A stretch of DNA of 64,000 bases, taken from the NCBI GenBank assembly GCA_016617785.1, contig JADILM010000001.1, positions 1,488,001 to 1,552,000 of the forward strand, in the 5' to 3' direction. Both the position numbers and the translations under genes were made by a program. The stretch is from Sporobolomyces roseus. Lineage: Eukaryota > Basidiomycota > Microbotryomycetes > Sporidiobolales > Sporidiobolaceae. The notes under the pieces are model-generated. The model made no database searches, was not told the DNA's origin, and worked only from the letters and a program-made list of their open reading frames with translations. Within the stretch, counting starts at the first letter, position 1. Each line of letters opens with the position of its first letter. Positions 11,851-23,868 of this stretch are shown here, piece by piece.

Positions 11851-13755
11851 CTATCGTTTCTTCTTCTCTTCGATCGCTTTCGCAACTTTCTCTTCCTCTT
11901 CGTCCTCTCCTTCTTCCCTCACATCTTTAGCGGCGTTTCCACTCAACATACGGAACAAGATCCTAAGTTCACCACTCGAACGTTTCTCAAAATCAGCAAC
12001 TCGATCGTGATTGAAAGCGCGAGAAGAAGAGTAAGAGACTGACCTCCAAATCAAGTATGACCAGAAAGAGTTGACCAATTGCAATGCCAAAATTGGTGCA
12101 AAGATTTGATACCTATATTCACTCGAATTTCATCAGCCTCTGCCTCCCTACGTCGTCCGGAGAAAAGAGAAAGTGGGAACTGACTTCATCCAAGGAGGTA
12201 CTTCACCGGTTCCGATCCCACCTCCAAACAACCACCATCCTCTTACGTTCGAATCGTAGCTTCTCCACAAGTAAGGGATTAATTCGAATTCGTTCCATAC
12301 TGAATAAAGGATTTTCAAGTTGAGGTAATGTCGCATGTAGCTTAAATAGCACCAGCATTTTTGGTCAGCTTAGAGTAGGAGAAGGGTACGAGGAGAAGAG
12401 AGGGGAAAGGACACATACTGCCAAACGATGAGGAAGAATACGAAAGAGATTTCCGAAGTTCTTTGCAAGTCGAGGTAGTTGAGACATTTCGAGAACTAAT
12501 TTCCTCTCCATTTTCCATCCGCTCAGTATCAGCTCGGGTTCGGCGTAAGGGAAGCGAGAGGGAACGTACGGCAAGACAAATATCTGGTAAATCCATTGAA
12601 ACGAAAATCATTGTACCAATCATTGTCAAATTGATCGTATCTGTACGCAGATTGGCCATCACACACGTCAGCTCGATAGGAAGGACGTAGAGATAGATGG
12701 TACCAAACGTACAACTCCAACCGACTAGCCACAAAGTGACGATGTGGTGGATTACTAGTTCTTTAAAATCGGATCGAGGTTTCTCCAATCTGTATCGAAC
12801 GAGTGAGGATCAGCTAGGAGTGGCGGATTGCGAGAGAGAGAGAGAGCAGGAAAGTGCGTACCCGAGAACGAGAATGATCATTTGTTGACACCAGTACGAG
12901 CTAGATTTCGAACGAGAGCAAACGATGAGCCTCTTCGTTTCTTGGGGAGTGCTCGAGAGGAAAGCTCACAATTGAAGTAGGTAGTAAGACTTGAGTAGAC
13001 CAGCCATACGCCTGAGTAGTTCGTAAAAAACGTATCAGCTCTGACGAAGCAGAACGGATCCATTGAAAGCGAAAATACTCACCAGTGAGGGAATTCTAAC
13101 CACATGTGTTCAGTCTTGTACCACCAAGTAGGTTGTTTCGACATGACATACTGCGTTGATTCACTCGCTTCAATCAGCTCAGGTTCACTCGCAGAAGAGA
13201 GAGAGAGAGAGATACAAAACTCACTAAACCGAAAGCACCACTCGCGGAAAAGTAAACGACTGCATAAGCCTGTTCCATGAACCTCGCCTGTTTACTCTCC
13301 GTCTTCAACCCCAACCGTTTCGCCAAAGGTCTGATCAAATATTCCGTGATACTCTGCCTCAAGAATGAAAATACGATGATATAAAACCCTAAGAAACACA
13401 AATCGTACCCTCCCTTTCCAAACTTTTGTTCAGTCTCTCCTAGTTCTCTTGGGAGTGGGTAAGAGATGAATAAGAGTCGCGAGAGAGGGTTGGAAGGTCC
13501 AGAGTAAGGTGTCAAGCGTTCGATTAGGAACCAAGTAGAGATGGTTAGGAGGATGATTTGAAGGGTCTTGAAAGGCGAGACGAGCCATGATAAACGTCCA
13601 GATGCTTCCCAAGGTAGTTTAGCGACTCCTTTTGGTCGTTTCGAGGAGAGGGAAGTGGAAGTTGAGGGAGTGATTCGGTGATCAGTTCGGGTGGGTTCGA
13701 GGGCGTCTAGAGTCTCCTTCACGCTGTTACTACGTTTACGTCCTCCAGTCGACAT
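11851..13755 (-). CDS. LAG1: Ceramide synthase, Lag1/Lac1 family (TLC domain)
   Basis: ER multipass enzyme that N-acylates sphingoid bases with fatty acyl-CoA to give (dihydro)ceramide. The start is the ATG at 13755 (MSTGGRKRSNSV); the open frame extends a little upstream but without an ATG. The N-terminal half has hydrophobic segments (LQIILLTISTWFLIERL, LCFLGFYIIVFSFLRQSITE). After TESKQARFMEQAYAVVYFS come the Lag1-type segments WWYKTEHMWLEFPHW, SYWCQQMIILVLGLEKPRSD, FKELVIHHIVTLWLVGWS with the conserved paired His, and a region ending in MIFVSMDLPDICL. The C-terminus is charged (EEGEDEEEEKVAKAIEEKKK), common in the family. Several short introns interrupt the gene. It lies 267 bp downstream of Erv41 on the same strand. 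Confidence 0.92.
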
Positions 13756-14022
13756 ATTCAAGAGCTGTCGAAGAGGTTCGGGAGTGAGGTGAGAGGAAAG
13801 AGCAAAAGGGAAAAACTTCGTCGCGTAACCCTTTCAAAACTTCGCAACAATCAGAATTCATTCTCTCGAGCAATGCGACGAGCTTCGTACAGCAGCGGAA
13901 GAGACGGAAGCGCAACGAACGGTTTACAACAATGACACAACAACGAAAAACTACCAACTGACTTTTCTCCTTTTTTGCGCTCCCTCGAACGAACACCAGT
14001 GTCTACAATAGCCCCCCCAAAA

Positions 14023-15735
14023 TTACAGCTTCGGAGTCTTTGGTCTAGGACTCTTCTCGTATCCAGGTAGAGGGTGGTTGGGTTTGACGAGTAAACCATT
14101 GAGGAGGAAATCGGCTGTTCGAAATCCATAATCCGAGCACACTAAACTCACAACATTGACGAGTCATCAGCTCAGGCTAGATACGGAGAGAGGAAAAAGA
14201 CGGGCTCACCGAGTACTCCACCGATAATGCCAGCTAACCTCACCAAGAATTGAATCAAACTTGTTGTTCGTTCTCGAATCGTCAATGACATGGGTTCAAT
14301 ATCATACTTGAAGAAGATACCTATACCCCAGTCCGGTGTCAGCTTGTATTGACGAAGAGAAGAGGGCAGTGAGAGGTGTACCTGGAACTCCTCGACCATG
14401 TTCAGTCACTCGATCCATATCCGTCACTGAATATTGATTCGTCTGCATGATTCTCCGTCGTGCGTCGACGTAGGTCGTAGAGACGACACTTAGGAAGTAT
14501 TGGAAGATGTGAAAGTCTGCTAGAAGGAATTGGGCTCAGTAAACGAAGGTGGGAGAGGTTAGAGAGGGAAACTTGCGATGTTCAGTAAGTTCACTGTTTG
14601 AATCACGATCGTCAGCTGAGTTGCAGACCCGATGAGAAGGATAAGAGAGGCTTACACTGAGTTATCGAGGGGTTGCACAATCCGGGGAAAGTAAGGACCG
14701 AATGAGAATTCATGTACTACGTGACTCAGATTCATCACTGAACGAGACCAGTTCGATTAGCTGTCACTCCTTCATGATGGACTAGATATAGACGTACAAG
14801 CATGATCTGTATGCTCCCAACTCAGATAGCCATGACCGAGGGTAGTCTGATAAAGCGAATCGTCAGTTCGTTCTCCTCGTCGACCAGAGTTCGTAACTTA
14901 CGATATGCAAGTTTCCAGTCACTTTCTTGACATCCATCGAGCCGTAGATCTGTACTCAGCGAGGACGCATCAATTTGACCAGAGCGAGAGGTGGTTAGGG
15001 AGAACTGGGTGCTTACTCGACAAGCAGGCCCATCTTTGACAATATCTCTCGTTTTCGCAAACACTTTCTTCCCTTTCGAATCCTTCAACATCTGGGACGC
15101 CGACTTGTCTGGTCGACTCTTCGCGTTCTCTAGTAGCTTCGCCGTTCCGATTTGAAAGGTAGTCTGCGAGGATGAAAGACTTCAATTAGCTTGCCGGGGT
15201 TAAAAGAGTCGAAGAATCTATTCAGACTCACTCCTTCCTTCTTGAACTCGTCACTGATATGTAATCTATCTCCCACCGCATCCCTCACATCGACCGTCAA
15301 GTCTAGAAAGCGAGAAAAGGTTTGCTAAACTCTCAAGAACGGTGAAAGAGCAAAACTCACAATGACAAGGAGTTGCAATCGTCGCATCAAAATTCAGTTG
15401 TAGATCATGAGCGATCCCTCTATCGACACTAAACGAGTAATCCGCCTCTCCATAGAAATATTCCCTCGCTTCTGTCCAAACGAGAATCGAAACAACTATC
15501 AGAATCAACAATGTGAAGAATCCACCTCTCGTAGTCTTTTCTTTATAGGTTGAATTAGTCTAGATCCAAAGGTACTGGTTAGCTCGAGGTGGTGTGGAGA
15601 GAGGGAGGAGAGGTCGGAGATGAGGAAGAAGAGTGAACGAACCTTTCGAAACGCATCAAACGCTGTCAAGGGTGGAGGCTTCGTCAGGAGTGAACTGAAA
15701 TAACTTGAATCTTGCTCTGCTGAAGGTGCGGCCAT
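14023..15735 (-). CDS. ERV41: Erv41 / ERGIC2-like ER-Golgi cargo receptor subunit
   Basis: Erv41 partners Erv46 in a membrane complex of COPII/COPI vesicles that retrieves escaped ER residents. I chose the ATG at 15735 (MAAPSAEQ); the upstream frame has only non-ATG codons. In order: an N-terminal cytosolic piece ending LTAFDAFRK; a first membrane segment (TLLILIVVSILVWTEAREYF); a lumenal domain (VDRGIAHDLQLNFDATIATP, PACRIYGSMDVKKVTGNLHI, LGHGYLSWE-like, FGPYFPRIVQPLD-like, ARRRIMQTNQYSVTD); then FFKYDIEPMSLTIRERTTSL; and a second hydrophobic segment (IQFLVRLAGIIGGV). The tail ends in KSPRPKTPKL. The Cys-rich CCxxC loop of Erv46/ERGIC3 is not visible, which favours Erv41/ERGIC2. The gene has many short introns. 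Confidence 0.9.
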
Positions 15736-16141
15736 TCTTTGTGGTTGTCGAGAGTTGAAGATGGATTGATGAGAGAGGAAACGATTTCTTGCTCTTGCAC
15801 TTCTACCTGTCACTCGAAACTGTTTCTATAGCTCTGTAAGGCTCGTAGACTAGCTCAGGAATATCTCTAGCACGCGATAGCTCACTAGAACTGCACCTTT
15901 GTCGCTTCTGCTTCGTTTCCTTCGAGTTTCGCTTCGTTCGCCCCGATTCGCTTTTCCTCTACTCCAGCGACCCGCTACTTCCTCGAGCAGTGGAGCTCAG
16001 ACAGTCGGGATTAGGAGAGCGTCGATAGGAAGTCCGCGGCGCCTTTCGGACTTGTACGCCCAGGTGCGTTTCCTCAATCTCCTCCTCTCTCTCCCTTCCT
16101 TCTCTCTCTTCTTTTCAAGGTTTCGCATAGGCTGGAATCCG

Positions 16142-17050
16142 ATGCAACACCCCTACGTAGCTCCAGAAGACTCCCATCTGTACGGATACAACCCTCCGTT
16201 CGCTCAAGGAGGTTCCTCCGACGGAAACTCGTTCGTTCACGATCAATCGGTACCAGCCGAGTATTACGGACACCCTCATCCGCCAACCCCTCACCTTCAT
16301 GGTACTTCGCTCTCTCACCTCGCTGTTGACCCGCAACACTTCGACCAATCACTCTATGCCTACCCGACTTTCGACCCCTATTCTGCGCACGACGATGATC
16401 CATTCATAGACCCGGAGCATTTCTATCAGACTACCGACCGATCTCTCCACAACGGGATCCCCCAGAACGATCCCTTCTGCCCTTCGTCGCGCAATCGAGA
16501 ATTCACTCATCCGGATGTCTTCCAAATCCCTTACAACGCCGCTCCATCCTTCCTAGCTGCTCCCTTGAGTCATCATCATACTATCCCATCGGGTGACTAC
16601 ATGTTCGACCAACCTGGTCCGCAGCAGAACTTCCGCTTGCATCCGGTTCCTCCTCCCGCTGTGAATTCCCACTTCTTTCCTCCTTCGTCCATGGTTCCAG
16701 CTCCCTCATCTCAACCCCTTCATCACCTCCCGCCACAATCCTTCGGTACCGCACTACCTCATAGTTCGGCTCATATTCCGACGAGCGGGCCTCAATCATT
16801 GACGAACGAGGATAGGGCGATAGCGTATCGCCGTGCTCGCCAGGATGATGAGAGGAAAGGGAGGCTGACTGGGTCGCATCCGGAGCGGGAGACTGGGCCG
16901 GCGAGGGGTTATGCATTAGTTCATCAGGAAAAGAATCACACTTATAAGGACGATAACCAAGCTGAGCACGATTTCAGGTGGGGTCATAACGACGGATTCG
17001 TCCATGAGAACCCAGGACGGCACTACGCCCGAGTGCTCAGCCAGGAGTAG
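16142..17050 (+). CDS. Unrecognised Pro/His/Ser-rich protein
   Basis: Single-exon frame of 302 residues from ATG 16142. The composition is strongly biased to Pro, His, Ser, Phe and Tyr (HPHPPTPHLHGTSLSH, LHHLPPQSFGTALPHSSAH), with a more charged end (NEDRAIAYRRARQDDERKGR, HDFRWGHNDGFVHENPGRHY). There is no signal peptide, membrane helix or known domain. The open frame continues upstream but with no ATG. A good acceptor (CGCATAG) just before the ATG and a donor at about 16062 suggest a 5'-UTR intron. It could be a disordered regulatory or cell-surface-associated protein, but no function can be assigned. Confidence 0.6.
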   Translation: MQHPYVAPEDSHLYGYNPPFAQGGSSDGNSFVHDQSVPAEYYGHPHPPTPHLHGTSLSHLAVDPQHFDQSLYAYPTFDPYSAHDDDPFIDPEHFYQTTDRSLHNGIPQNDPFCPSSRNREFTHPDVFQIPYNAAPSFLAAPLSHHHTIPSGDYMFDQPGPQQNFRLHPVPPPAVNSHFFPPSSMVPAPSSQPLHHLPPQSFGTALPHSSAHIPTSGPQSLTNEDRAIAYRRARQDDERKGRLTGSHPERETGPARGYALVHQEKNHTYKDDNQAEHDFRWGHNDGFVHENPGRHYARVLSQE

Positions 17051-18310
17051 GGGTATGAATTTGGATTCATTGTAAACAGTCTGGGTTCCAGTTTTCTTTT
17101 TTTTTATTTCCGTTCCTGTTCGACGACCTTGATGGTATAGAAGGATTTGGACGTAGCGATCATAGTGTCGTAATTCCTGTCATATTTTGCTCAGTTTCAG
17201 TTTGCGAAATGCGTCTCTATCTGAGAAGCGGTTTTCGGTTTCATCCGTCTCTCGATCCTCTTCCTCGCTTTTGTCGTTCCTCCTTTCCCTTCCTTTTGAC
17301 CCCAATATCTAGCGGATCTCCCTAAACATCAGTGCGTTCAAGTAAGGATCGCCCTCTAGCTGCCAGCTGTCTTGAGCCAGAGTCAATCCGATTTCTGCCA
17401 CAGGAAACGCACGACCGGAATTCACTCCTGTTGTAAGCCCTCTTTTGGCTAGATCAAGTTTGAGAAGATCGGAAGCTCACATCTATCTCTCGCAGAGAAC
17501 CAACTGGTTTCAAATCCGAGCGTGAGTTTTCGATCAGCTCACCAGCTGCCGATCGCTGTCTTTCGCTTTGACGACTGATTCTTATACCACGGAGAGATAG
17601 CGCGAGAGAGAGGAAGAATTGGACAAGGTGCGTCGTTTGAGCTCGAATGCTTCGCCGTCGCACCACTCAGGTTTTCGGTTCCAGGAGTTCCGAGGGCTAC
17701 TGGGGAAGCTGTACAGATTGACCCAAAAGCTTGGACCATACAGCGAGTCTGATCAAAGATTAGAGCTCGTCGAGCTACGCGACGAGAGGGACATGCTGAA
17801 GAAGGAGAGAAAGGACTTCATCGAAGCGCGAGGGCGAGAAGTGGAGCAGAAGCACAACTAGCACGCCGCACACAAGCACATACAAAGGCTTCAAGATCAA
17901 GTAACTCACTACCATCGTGGGTATCACTTGTATGAATAGAATTGAAGCTTGATATTTGGAATTGTGCGTTTTTCCTCTCTGACGGTTTTCTCCGAGTTGT
18001 CCTGACTCATGCTTCCTCGTTCTAGAAGTAGCCGTTGCGCGGTCAATCGTTGTAGATAGGAACTTGTTCGTGCTTCAGAGAAGTCCTCGCAAGCTTGTGC
18101 GGAATGAGACGAGTCGTGCGGAATTGAGAATTAGTTCCGTCTTTTCACGAGAGGGGCTTGACAGAGGCAGATCTCTTCCTGGTTTTGTCGTCGACTTGAC
18201 CTCTGTGGCTCGTCGCATCGAGAGGAAACCACGAGATGGATGTCGCCTTTGCGCGCGAAGGTCCAGACTCCCGCAGTTTGGAATGTTTCCAAACTCTTGA
18301 TCTTCACTAA
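17051..18310. other. Region with coding-like but unassembled frames
   Basis: No complete gene could be built. The frame at 17619-17861 encodes a charged helical segment (LVELRDERDMLKKERKDFIE) but lacks an ATG and stops after KHN. A second frame at 18064-18300 also lacks an ATG. These may be exons of the gene whose last exon is at 18311-18658, or a decayed gene. The stretch 17051-17560 shows nothing I can support beyond 3' flank of the preceding gene. Confidence 0.35.
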
Positions 18311-18658
18311 GGTCTCCCTCTCTCCCTCACACTCATTAATCTCCTGCCAGCTACCAACCGACTCTTCCTGCTATCACTAAAGAAGAATCGACTCAAAGGC
18401 AGACAACTCGATCAAGTTTCCAAGAAAGGTTTCCGCCTCTGTTCTCCTGCTCGAACAAACTCAATCTCAAGCGCAGGATCCACTTCTTACACGAACCTCA
18501 AGGACAATCTCCTGACCTCTTCTCAAGCTACCTCTCCTTTGCGTGGCTCCGCGCCTCTTCTCTCGCCTCTTCTCCCTCCTCCTCTCCTTCCGATCGAAAC
18601 CCCACTAGACTTCCACGGGGATGACTTCTACATCTACGATAGCGAAAGTGACAGCTAG
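18311..18658 (+). CDS. Possible C-terminal exon of an unassigned gene
   Basis: An open frame without ATG runs from the stop at 18308 to a TAG at 18656-18658. It encodes a basic then Ser/Leu/Pro-rich sequence (SLKKNRLKGRQLDQVSKKGF) and an acidic end ([15 protein letters not shown]). A typical acceptor (CTGCCAG) lies near 18350, so this may be a terminal exon. Its last 38 nt overlap the first exon of the KHA1-like gene in another frame. I recognise no family, and the upstream exons could not be joined without stops. Confidence 0.35.
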   Translation, partial: GLPLSLTLINLLPATNRLFLLSLKKNRLKGRQLDQVSKKGFRLCSPARTNSISSAGSTSYTNLKDNLLTSSQATSPLRGSAPLLSPLLPPPLLPIETPLDFHGDDFYIYDSESDS

Positions 18659-21600
18659 TGAGCACGCACTCGTCCAGTATTCACGGTGATCGAAACTGAT
18701 GAACGGTTCTTTCCTCAGCGATCGTTGGAAACGCTCAACAAACGATCACTACTGTTCTTCCTACAGGTGGTCCTCAACGTCAAACAGCTGGTATCTTTGA
18801 CCCACATGCTCCTAGTCCTATCGCATTCTCAAGTAGCGAGTACGTTCCCCATTTGCGTTGATCTCGATTGCGAATCTCACAAATTAACTGAATCCCTCTT
18901 CGCAACAGTCCTCTCGCACTCTTTATCGTTCAAGCTTTCATTATCGTCGCACTATCAAGAGTCTTGCATTTGGGATTGCGCTATGCTCGACAACCGCGAG
19001 TGATAAGTGAAATCGTTGGTAAGTTCCCCTTTCTTTCGCTCTGAAATCTTCTTGCACGTTGCGCTAATGCACTACACGTTCGTCGGGGCCAGCGGGCGTA
19101 TTGTTAGGACCAACAGCCTTCGGTGAGTGCACCTTTAGCTTTTCTGAGACTACTTCAACTCAGATCTCCTCGAAACAGGTCGGATTCCGGGGTTCACGAC
19201 GACTATCTTCCCTGCCGTCTCAGTTCCTTACCTCGCGCTAGTCGCAAACATTGGATTGACTCTGTTCCTCTTCCTCATTGGAATGGAGATCGATCTCGGT
19301 CTCTTCCGTCGAAATGCCAAAGTCTCAACTACGATTTCCGCCATGTCCATCGCAATCCCCTTCGCTTTCGGAGCAGCAGTCGCCGTTGGTATCTATCGCG
19401 AATTCATCGATCCCTCGAAGAGTTTCGGAGTCTTCATTCTATTCGTCGGAACCGCTTTGTGAGCCTCGAACATTTCCCTGAAGTCCGCCTTCATACCGAA
19501 GCTAATCTTGAGCACTCTTCGCAGCTCAATCACGGCGATGCCAGTACTCTCTCGTATTCTCCTCGACGAAGATCTCATTCAGACCGACGTAGGAGTGATC
19601 GCTCTCTCTGCTGGTATCGGAAACGACGTTGTCGGTTGGCTCCTGCTCGCTCTCGCAATCTGCCTCGCAAACGCCGCCTCGGGGCTCATCGTACTCTACA
19701 CTCTCCTCACCTGTCTCGCATGGGTTCTCGTTCTTTGGTTCGTTGGACGACCTCTCCTCAAGCTTCTCTCGAGGAAGACTCGCAGTTCGGGAGAATGGGG
19801 TCCGAGTCAGACCATGACAGTTTCTGTCATCTTTGCGGTCCTCGCAAGTGCTTGGTTCACCGACAAACTCGGAATGTGAGTCTCACTTCCTCCACCGCTC
19901 GTTTCGACGAGCAAGCTGATTCGATTCTTCTCGAAACAGTCACGCGATCTTCGGAGCTTTCCTCGTCGGTTTGATCGTCCCTAAGGACATTCGTTCCCCT
20001 TTGACGGAAAAGATCGAAGATCTCGTCACGGTTCTCTTCCTTCCTATCTACTTTGCTCTTTCGTACGTTCTCGCATCTCGACAATTGCTCGAAATATCGA
20101 GACTGACGAATCGCTCGATCGTACAGCGGTTTCAAAACGGATCTGACGCTTCTCAACACGGGTCGAATGTGGGCTTGGACTGTCTGCATTATCGTTGTCG
20201 CTTTCGCAAGCAAGTTCTTCTCGTCAGGAGGTGTTGCGAAAGCGTTCGGAATGACTTGGAGGGAAAGTTCTGCAGTCGGAAGTTTGATGGGTAAGCTCTC
20301 TTGGCCGCTTCTCCAATGAGCGAAAGCTAACGCGACTGCCCTCTATAGCTTGCAAGGGCTTGGTCGAACTCATCGTTCTCAACATCGGTCTCAACGCTGG
20401 AGTCCTCAACCTCGAAGTCTTCGCAATGTTCGTATTGATGGCCTTGATCACTACCTTCATCACTTCACCTCTCACTCTCGCCTTCTACCCCGCTCACTAC
20501 CGTCGCCGACTCGAACTCGAACGAAGTGCCCTCGCTCAAGACAAGCATGAATCCTCACCGCATCACGAAGCAAACGAAGAGAAGCTCTTGTCAAGATTCG
20601 CTATCGTACTCGAGCAAGTTGAACATTTCGGACCAATCATGGATCTCGTTCGACTCGTCAAAGGTCAAGCAGAACTCACAACGTCGACTGCTGTCACTAT
20701 CGAAGAGTCCACCTCAGAAGTCGAGCACAAAGGATCTCCTCCTCCTCCCTCGGTTCTCTCCACTCCTTCGAAATCCTTCGTTTCCCTCGCAGCTTTCCGA
20801 CTTGTCGCCCTCACCGAACGTACCTCTGCCCTTCTTCACGCCGCCTCCCCTATTCCTGCTCTCCTCCGCGCCGATGTCCTCTCTTCCCTCCTCCGTTCCT
20901 TCGCCGCTGGTCTCGGTATTCCCGTCAACTCTCGACTCAACATTCTTTCGGAAGAGCAATATTCGCATCAAATCTCGAAGTGGGTTGAGGAAGAACAGTC
21001 GGATATGGTCGTCTTGCCTTGGTCCCTCGATTCGCAAGCTTCGGATTCGACCGGCAAAGGGAAAGAAGTCGCACAAGAGGATGGTGGATTGATCGAACAA
21101 TACATTAGGAACCCTCTCGAAGGCCTATTTGGGTTGAACGATTCGAAAGGTGCGAGAGGAAGAAGTGGAGGAGAAGCTGCTAGTTACGCAACTTTTGCTC
21201 GTCGAGTCTTTGCCGAAGGTGAGTTTCACAGCTCTCTCGCAGCGTCTTCATCGATGAAGTGCTCACGTCTCCTTCCGCTGAATAGCACCTTGCAACGTTT
21301 CCCTCTTCCTCGAAACTGCACCTTCGACTTCTGCCTCGACTTCTGCCCTCCCCATTTACAACTCTCACGTAGTCCTTCCGTTCCATGGAGGATCCGACGA
21401 TCGTGCTTGTCTTCGCCTCCTCATTCAGCTCGTCACCGCCAACCCTCACCTCTCAGCTACCGTTCTTCACCTCGTTCGAACTGCAGAACCCACCTCTGCC
21501 GATCTCGCTTTAGGCCAAACGAGCACTTCGACCTCCTTCGTCGATGAGAAACTCAGTCCTGCTGGAGGAGGATCCGACTCTCAAATTCGATCCGATAACC

Positions 21601-22100
21601 CAATGTTCACCGTGCACGGAGGGCAGAATGCGATAGATACGATGTACCCTACTATCGCTCGAGATGGATCAGGTCACGGAATGGAAAGTGAAGCAGCCGA
21701 CGACATCCTCCTTGGACGCTACTTCGGATCCTCCTCGACCGAAGGCACCTTCACGAAAGAAATCGAAGAAGCCCTCAAACGAATCACTCACGAAAAAGTT
21801 CAAACTGCTCAACCACTTCAATACGCCCTTTCTCGCCTATCTGCTTTCACTATCGCTTCCCCTACTCGTCCTCTCATCACGCTCGTCGGTCGTTCTCGCC
21901 TCGACGCTCCTTCTCACTCTGCCGAAATCGCTCTCCTCCTCAAAGCCTACGCCGACAAGGTCCAACGTTCGATCTGTGTCTCGACCGAAGTACGTCGTGC
22001 TCTAGGAGATCAGGCAACTGCTTGTATTGTCGAAGGATCAGCTTCTCGAGTTTGGGTCGTTCAGACGAAAGGAAAAGGTGGAAAGGTTCGAGATCTTTAA
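18621..22100 (+). CDS. KHA1: K+/H+ antiporter, Kha1-type (CPA2 family)
   Basis: Monovalent cation/proton antiporter of endomembranes (Golgi-type in yeast), involved in K+ and pH balance. Ten exons give 966 residues with exact frame closure: 18621-18657, 18719-18839, 18909-19018, 19093-19122, 19179-19458, 19525-19875, 19940-20062, 20127-20290, 20349-21218 and 21286-22100. The membrane domain (about 55-445) has CPA2 motifs: [108 protein letters not shown] and [19 protein letters not shown]. The Asn-Asp pair in GIGNDVVGW corresponds to the ion-binding site of the family. A long soluble tail of about 500 residues follows, as in Kha1, with UspA-like segments ([30 protein letters not shown]). Exon 1 encodes only about 12 residues ([12 protein letters not shown]). 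Confidence 0.94.
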
Positions 22101-22544
22101 ACTCACTTCTTCCCTCCAACTCGTCTCAGTAGGATTTACCTGTATCACTCTCTTTTTCATCTTTGTTCAACTCTAGCGTCTTGATGACGAGAACCTCTCA
22201 TGCTTTACTATCACCCTTAATCGCTGTTTTACTCCTCTCACTCATTTCTCTCTCTCTTAGTTGTTGTTCACGTCTTTTGTCGCAGTCTTTAACCCCTTCG
22301 TCGTTTCTTACTCTATCAGTCATACTCGCAAGTAATCAGTACCTTTCGCTCCCAGCTTTCTCGTCGGTGTCAGTCTGCGATTTCCAAGAGATACCTGCGA
22401 CGTTCACAGCGTGAGTTGAATCTATCCCGCTATCGTCAAGCTGAAGTACTACCGTCGACAAAGACGATGCACTTGTTGAACGAATCTTGATCAAAAAGAA
22501 GAGCGAAACAAGATTCTTCTCTTTCACTCAACTCATCATTCAAG
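22101..22544. other. Intergenic region
   Basis: Holds the KHA1 3' flank and the promoter of the TFIIIC-like gene; no gene seen. Confidence 0.5.
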
Positions 22545-23492
22545 ATGGACGACTTTGCTCTACCAGAACCACCACCACTACGTTACAGAAGCCATGAGCC
22601 AGTCCTTACATCGACCTGGACTCGAGTCGATCATTTCTCTCCGACTTTAGATCAACAGCAAGAGAACGACGAGGACGATGAATGGGAAGAAGAGGAGGTA
22701 CGCAGCTGCTGTATATAGGTCTATGAGAGCTCTGCTAACCTCTCTAGCTTAATAGGTTGAATATGTCACGCTGGATTTCGGTTCTCATCTTTCGGGTCAA
22801 CATTTGGCTCAATCAGATTCTATGCAGCTCCTTGTGAGTCCCTTTTAGCGTAGTATGCTCAGATTTACTCTGAGCTGATCAGGTCCCCGCTTGTAGGCTG
22901 CAGAGAGCTCGACACCGATAGCTCGAATAGGGAATTTATACTTTCAAGGAACTCACGAGACATCAATAGGGACAGATATCTTGCTCAAGCCTGGAGGTCC
23001 GTCACTGGCTCTCTCGGTATCCTTTTTCAATCGCGACGAGGCTGATACGAGGAGACAATCCGAACAGAGGATACGGAATCTGAAATACCTTTACTCGAAC
23101 CTTTCGCAACTGCTGCTCATCGAATAGTATTTCAGCCCGTCACGATCGATTATGCACAGCATGTTTCGACGGCTCAACCTGCTGGATCGACGAATGGTGT
23201 CGGAGGAGAAGGAGGAAGTTCGACTCCGGGACGAGGGCGAGGCAGAGGTAGAGGAAGAGGAAGGGGCAGAGGTTCATTGAGGGGTGCAAAGGTTGTCGTG
23301 CAACCGAGGAAGGAAGCTTCGACGGGAGGCGAGGCTGCACCGGCGGACGATCAGACGAAAGAATCAGGTTCCGGTCCTTCGAAACGATCAGAGGTCACTG
23401 CTAGCGGTGCTGGGGAAGCGGGACAACAGGGAGGGGGAGCTAGTGGAGGTGGGAAAGAGACTGAGGACGTAGATATGCAGGAGGATAATTGA
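22545..23492 (+). CDS. TFIIIC subunit 6-like protein (triple-barrel domain)
   Basis: Resembles the small TFIIIC subunit (human GTF3C6, triple-barrel domain of yeast Tfc7) that helps TFIIIC bind the A box of tRNA genes. Four exons give 251 residues with exact closure: 22545-22697, 22756-22833, 22897-22996 and 23068-23492. After an acidic N-terminal stretch (ENDEDDEWEEEE), the core reads VEYVTLDFGSHLSG, TPIARIGNLYFQGTHETSIG and TDILLKPG, then RIVFQPVTIDYA, the pattern of this family. A Gly-Arg run (GRGRGRGRGRGRGRGSLRG) and an Ala/Gly/Ser-rich acidic tail follow. The RG tract is not part of the core family and may bind RNA or DNA. The family call rests on motif resemblance, not a search. Confidence 0.75.
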
Positions 23493-23868
23493 TCGAGCTG
23501 GACTTGATCTTTCGAAATTCCAATCTGTCTTCTTTGGACGGGCAACTCTTTGCGTCGACTTGAGACGTGCCTTTCCCTCGGGCTGATCTTGCTTCCCTCG
23601 GGCTGATCTTGCGTCCCTATCGATAAAGATGGAAGTCTGCGAATCGCTTTGGTCGCTCGGATTCTCGCGCGAACATACGCTGAGAGAATGCGAGAGAAAT
23701 AGTTTTGACAACAACATGATGCTTCGAAGATTGATACATAAGGTAGTCTAGACAGAGGATCGCCGGATCACGAGATGCTCTGTGCTGCGAACGCTCACAA
23801 TCGTCAGGCTCGAATCGAACCCGAGCAAAGAGGACATCGAAACTCACGAATAAAGTAAGATCCGTCTC
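23493..23868. other. Convergent intergenic region
   Basis: 3' flanks of the TFIIIC-like gene and SNF8. A 17-nt phrase (TTCCCTCGGGCTGATCT) occurs twice, close together, near 23573-23608. Confidence 0.5.
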
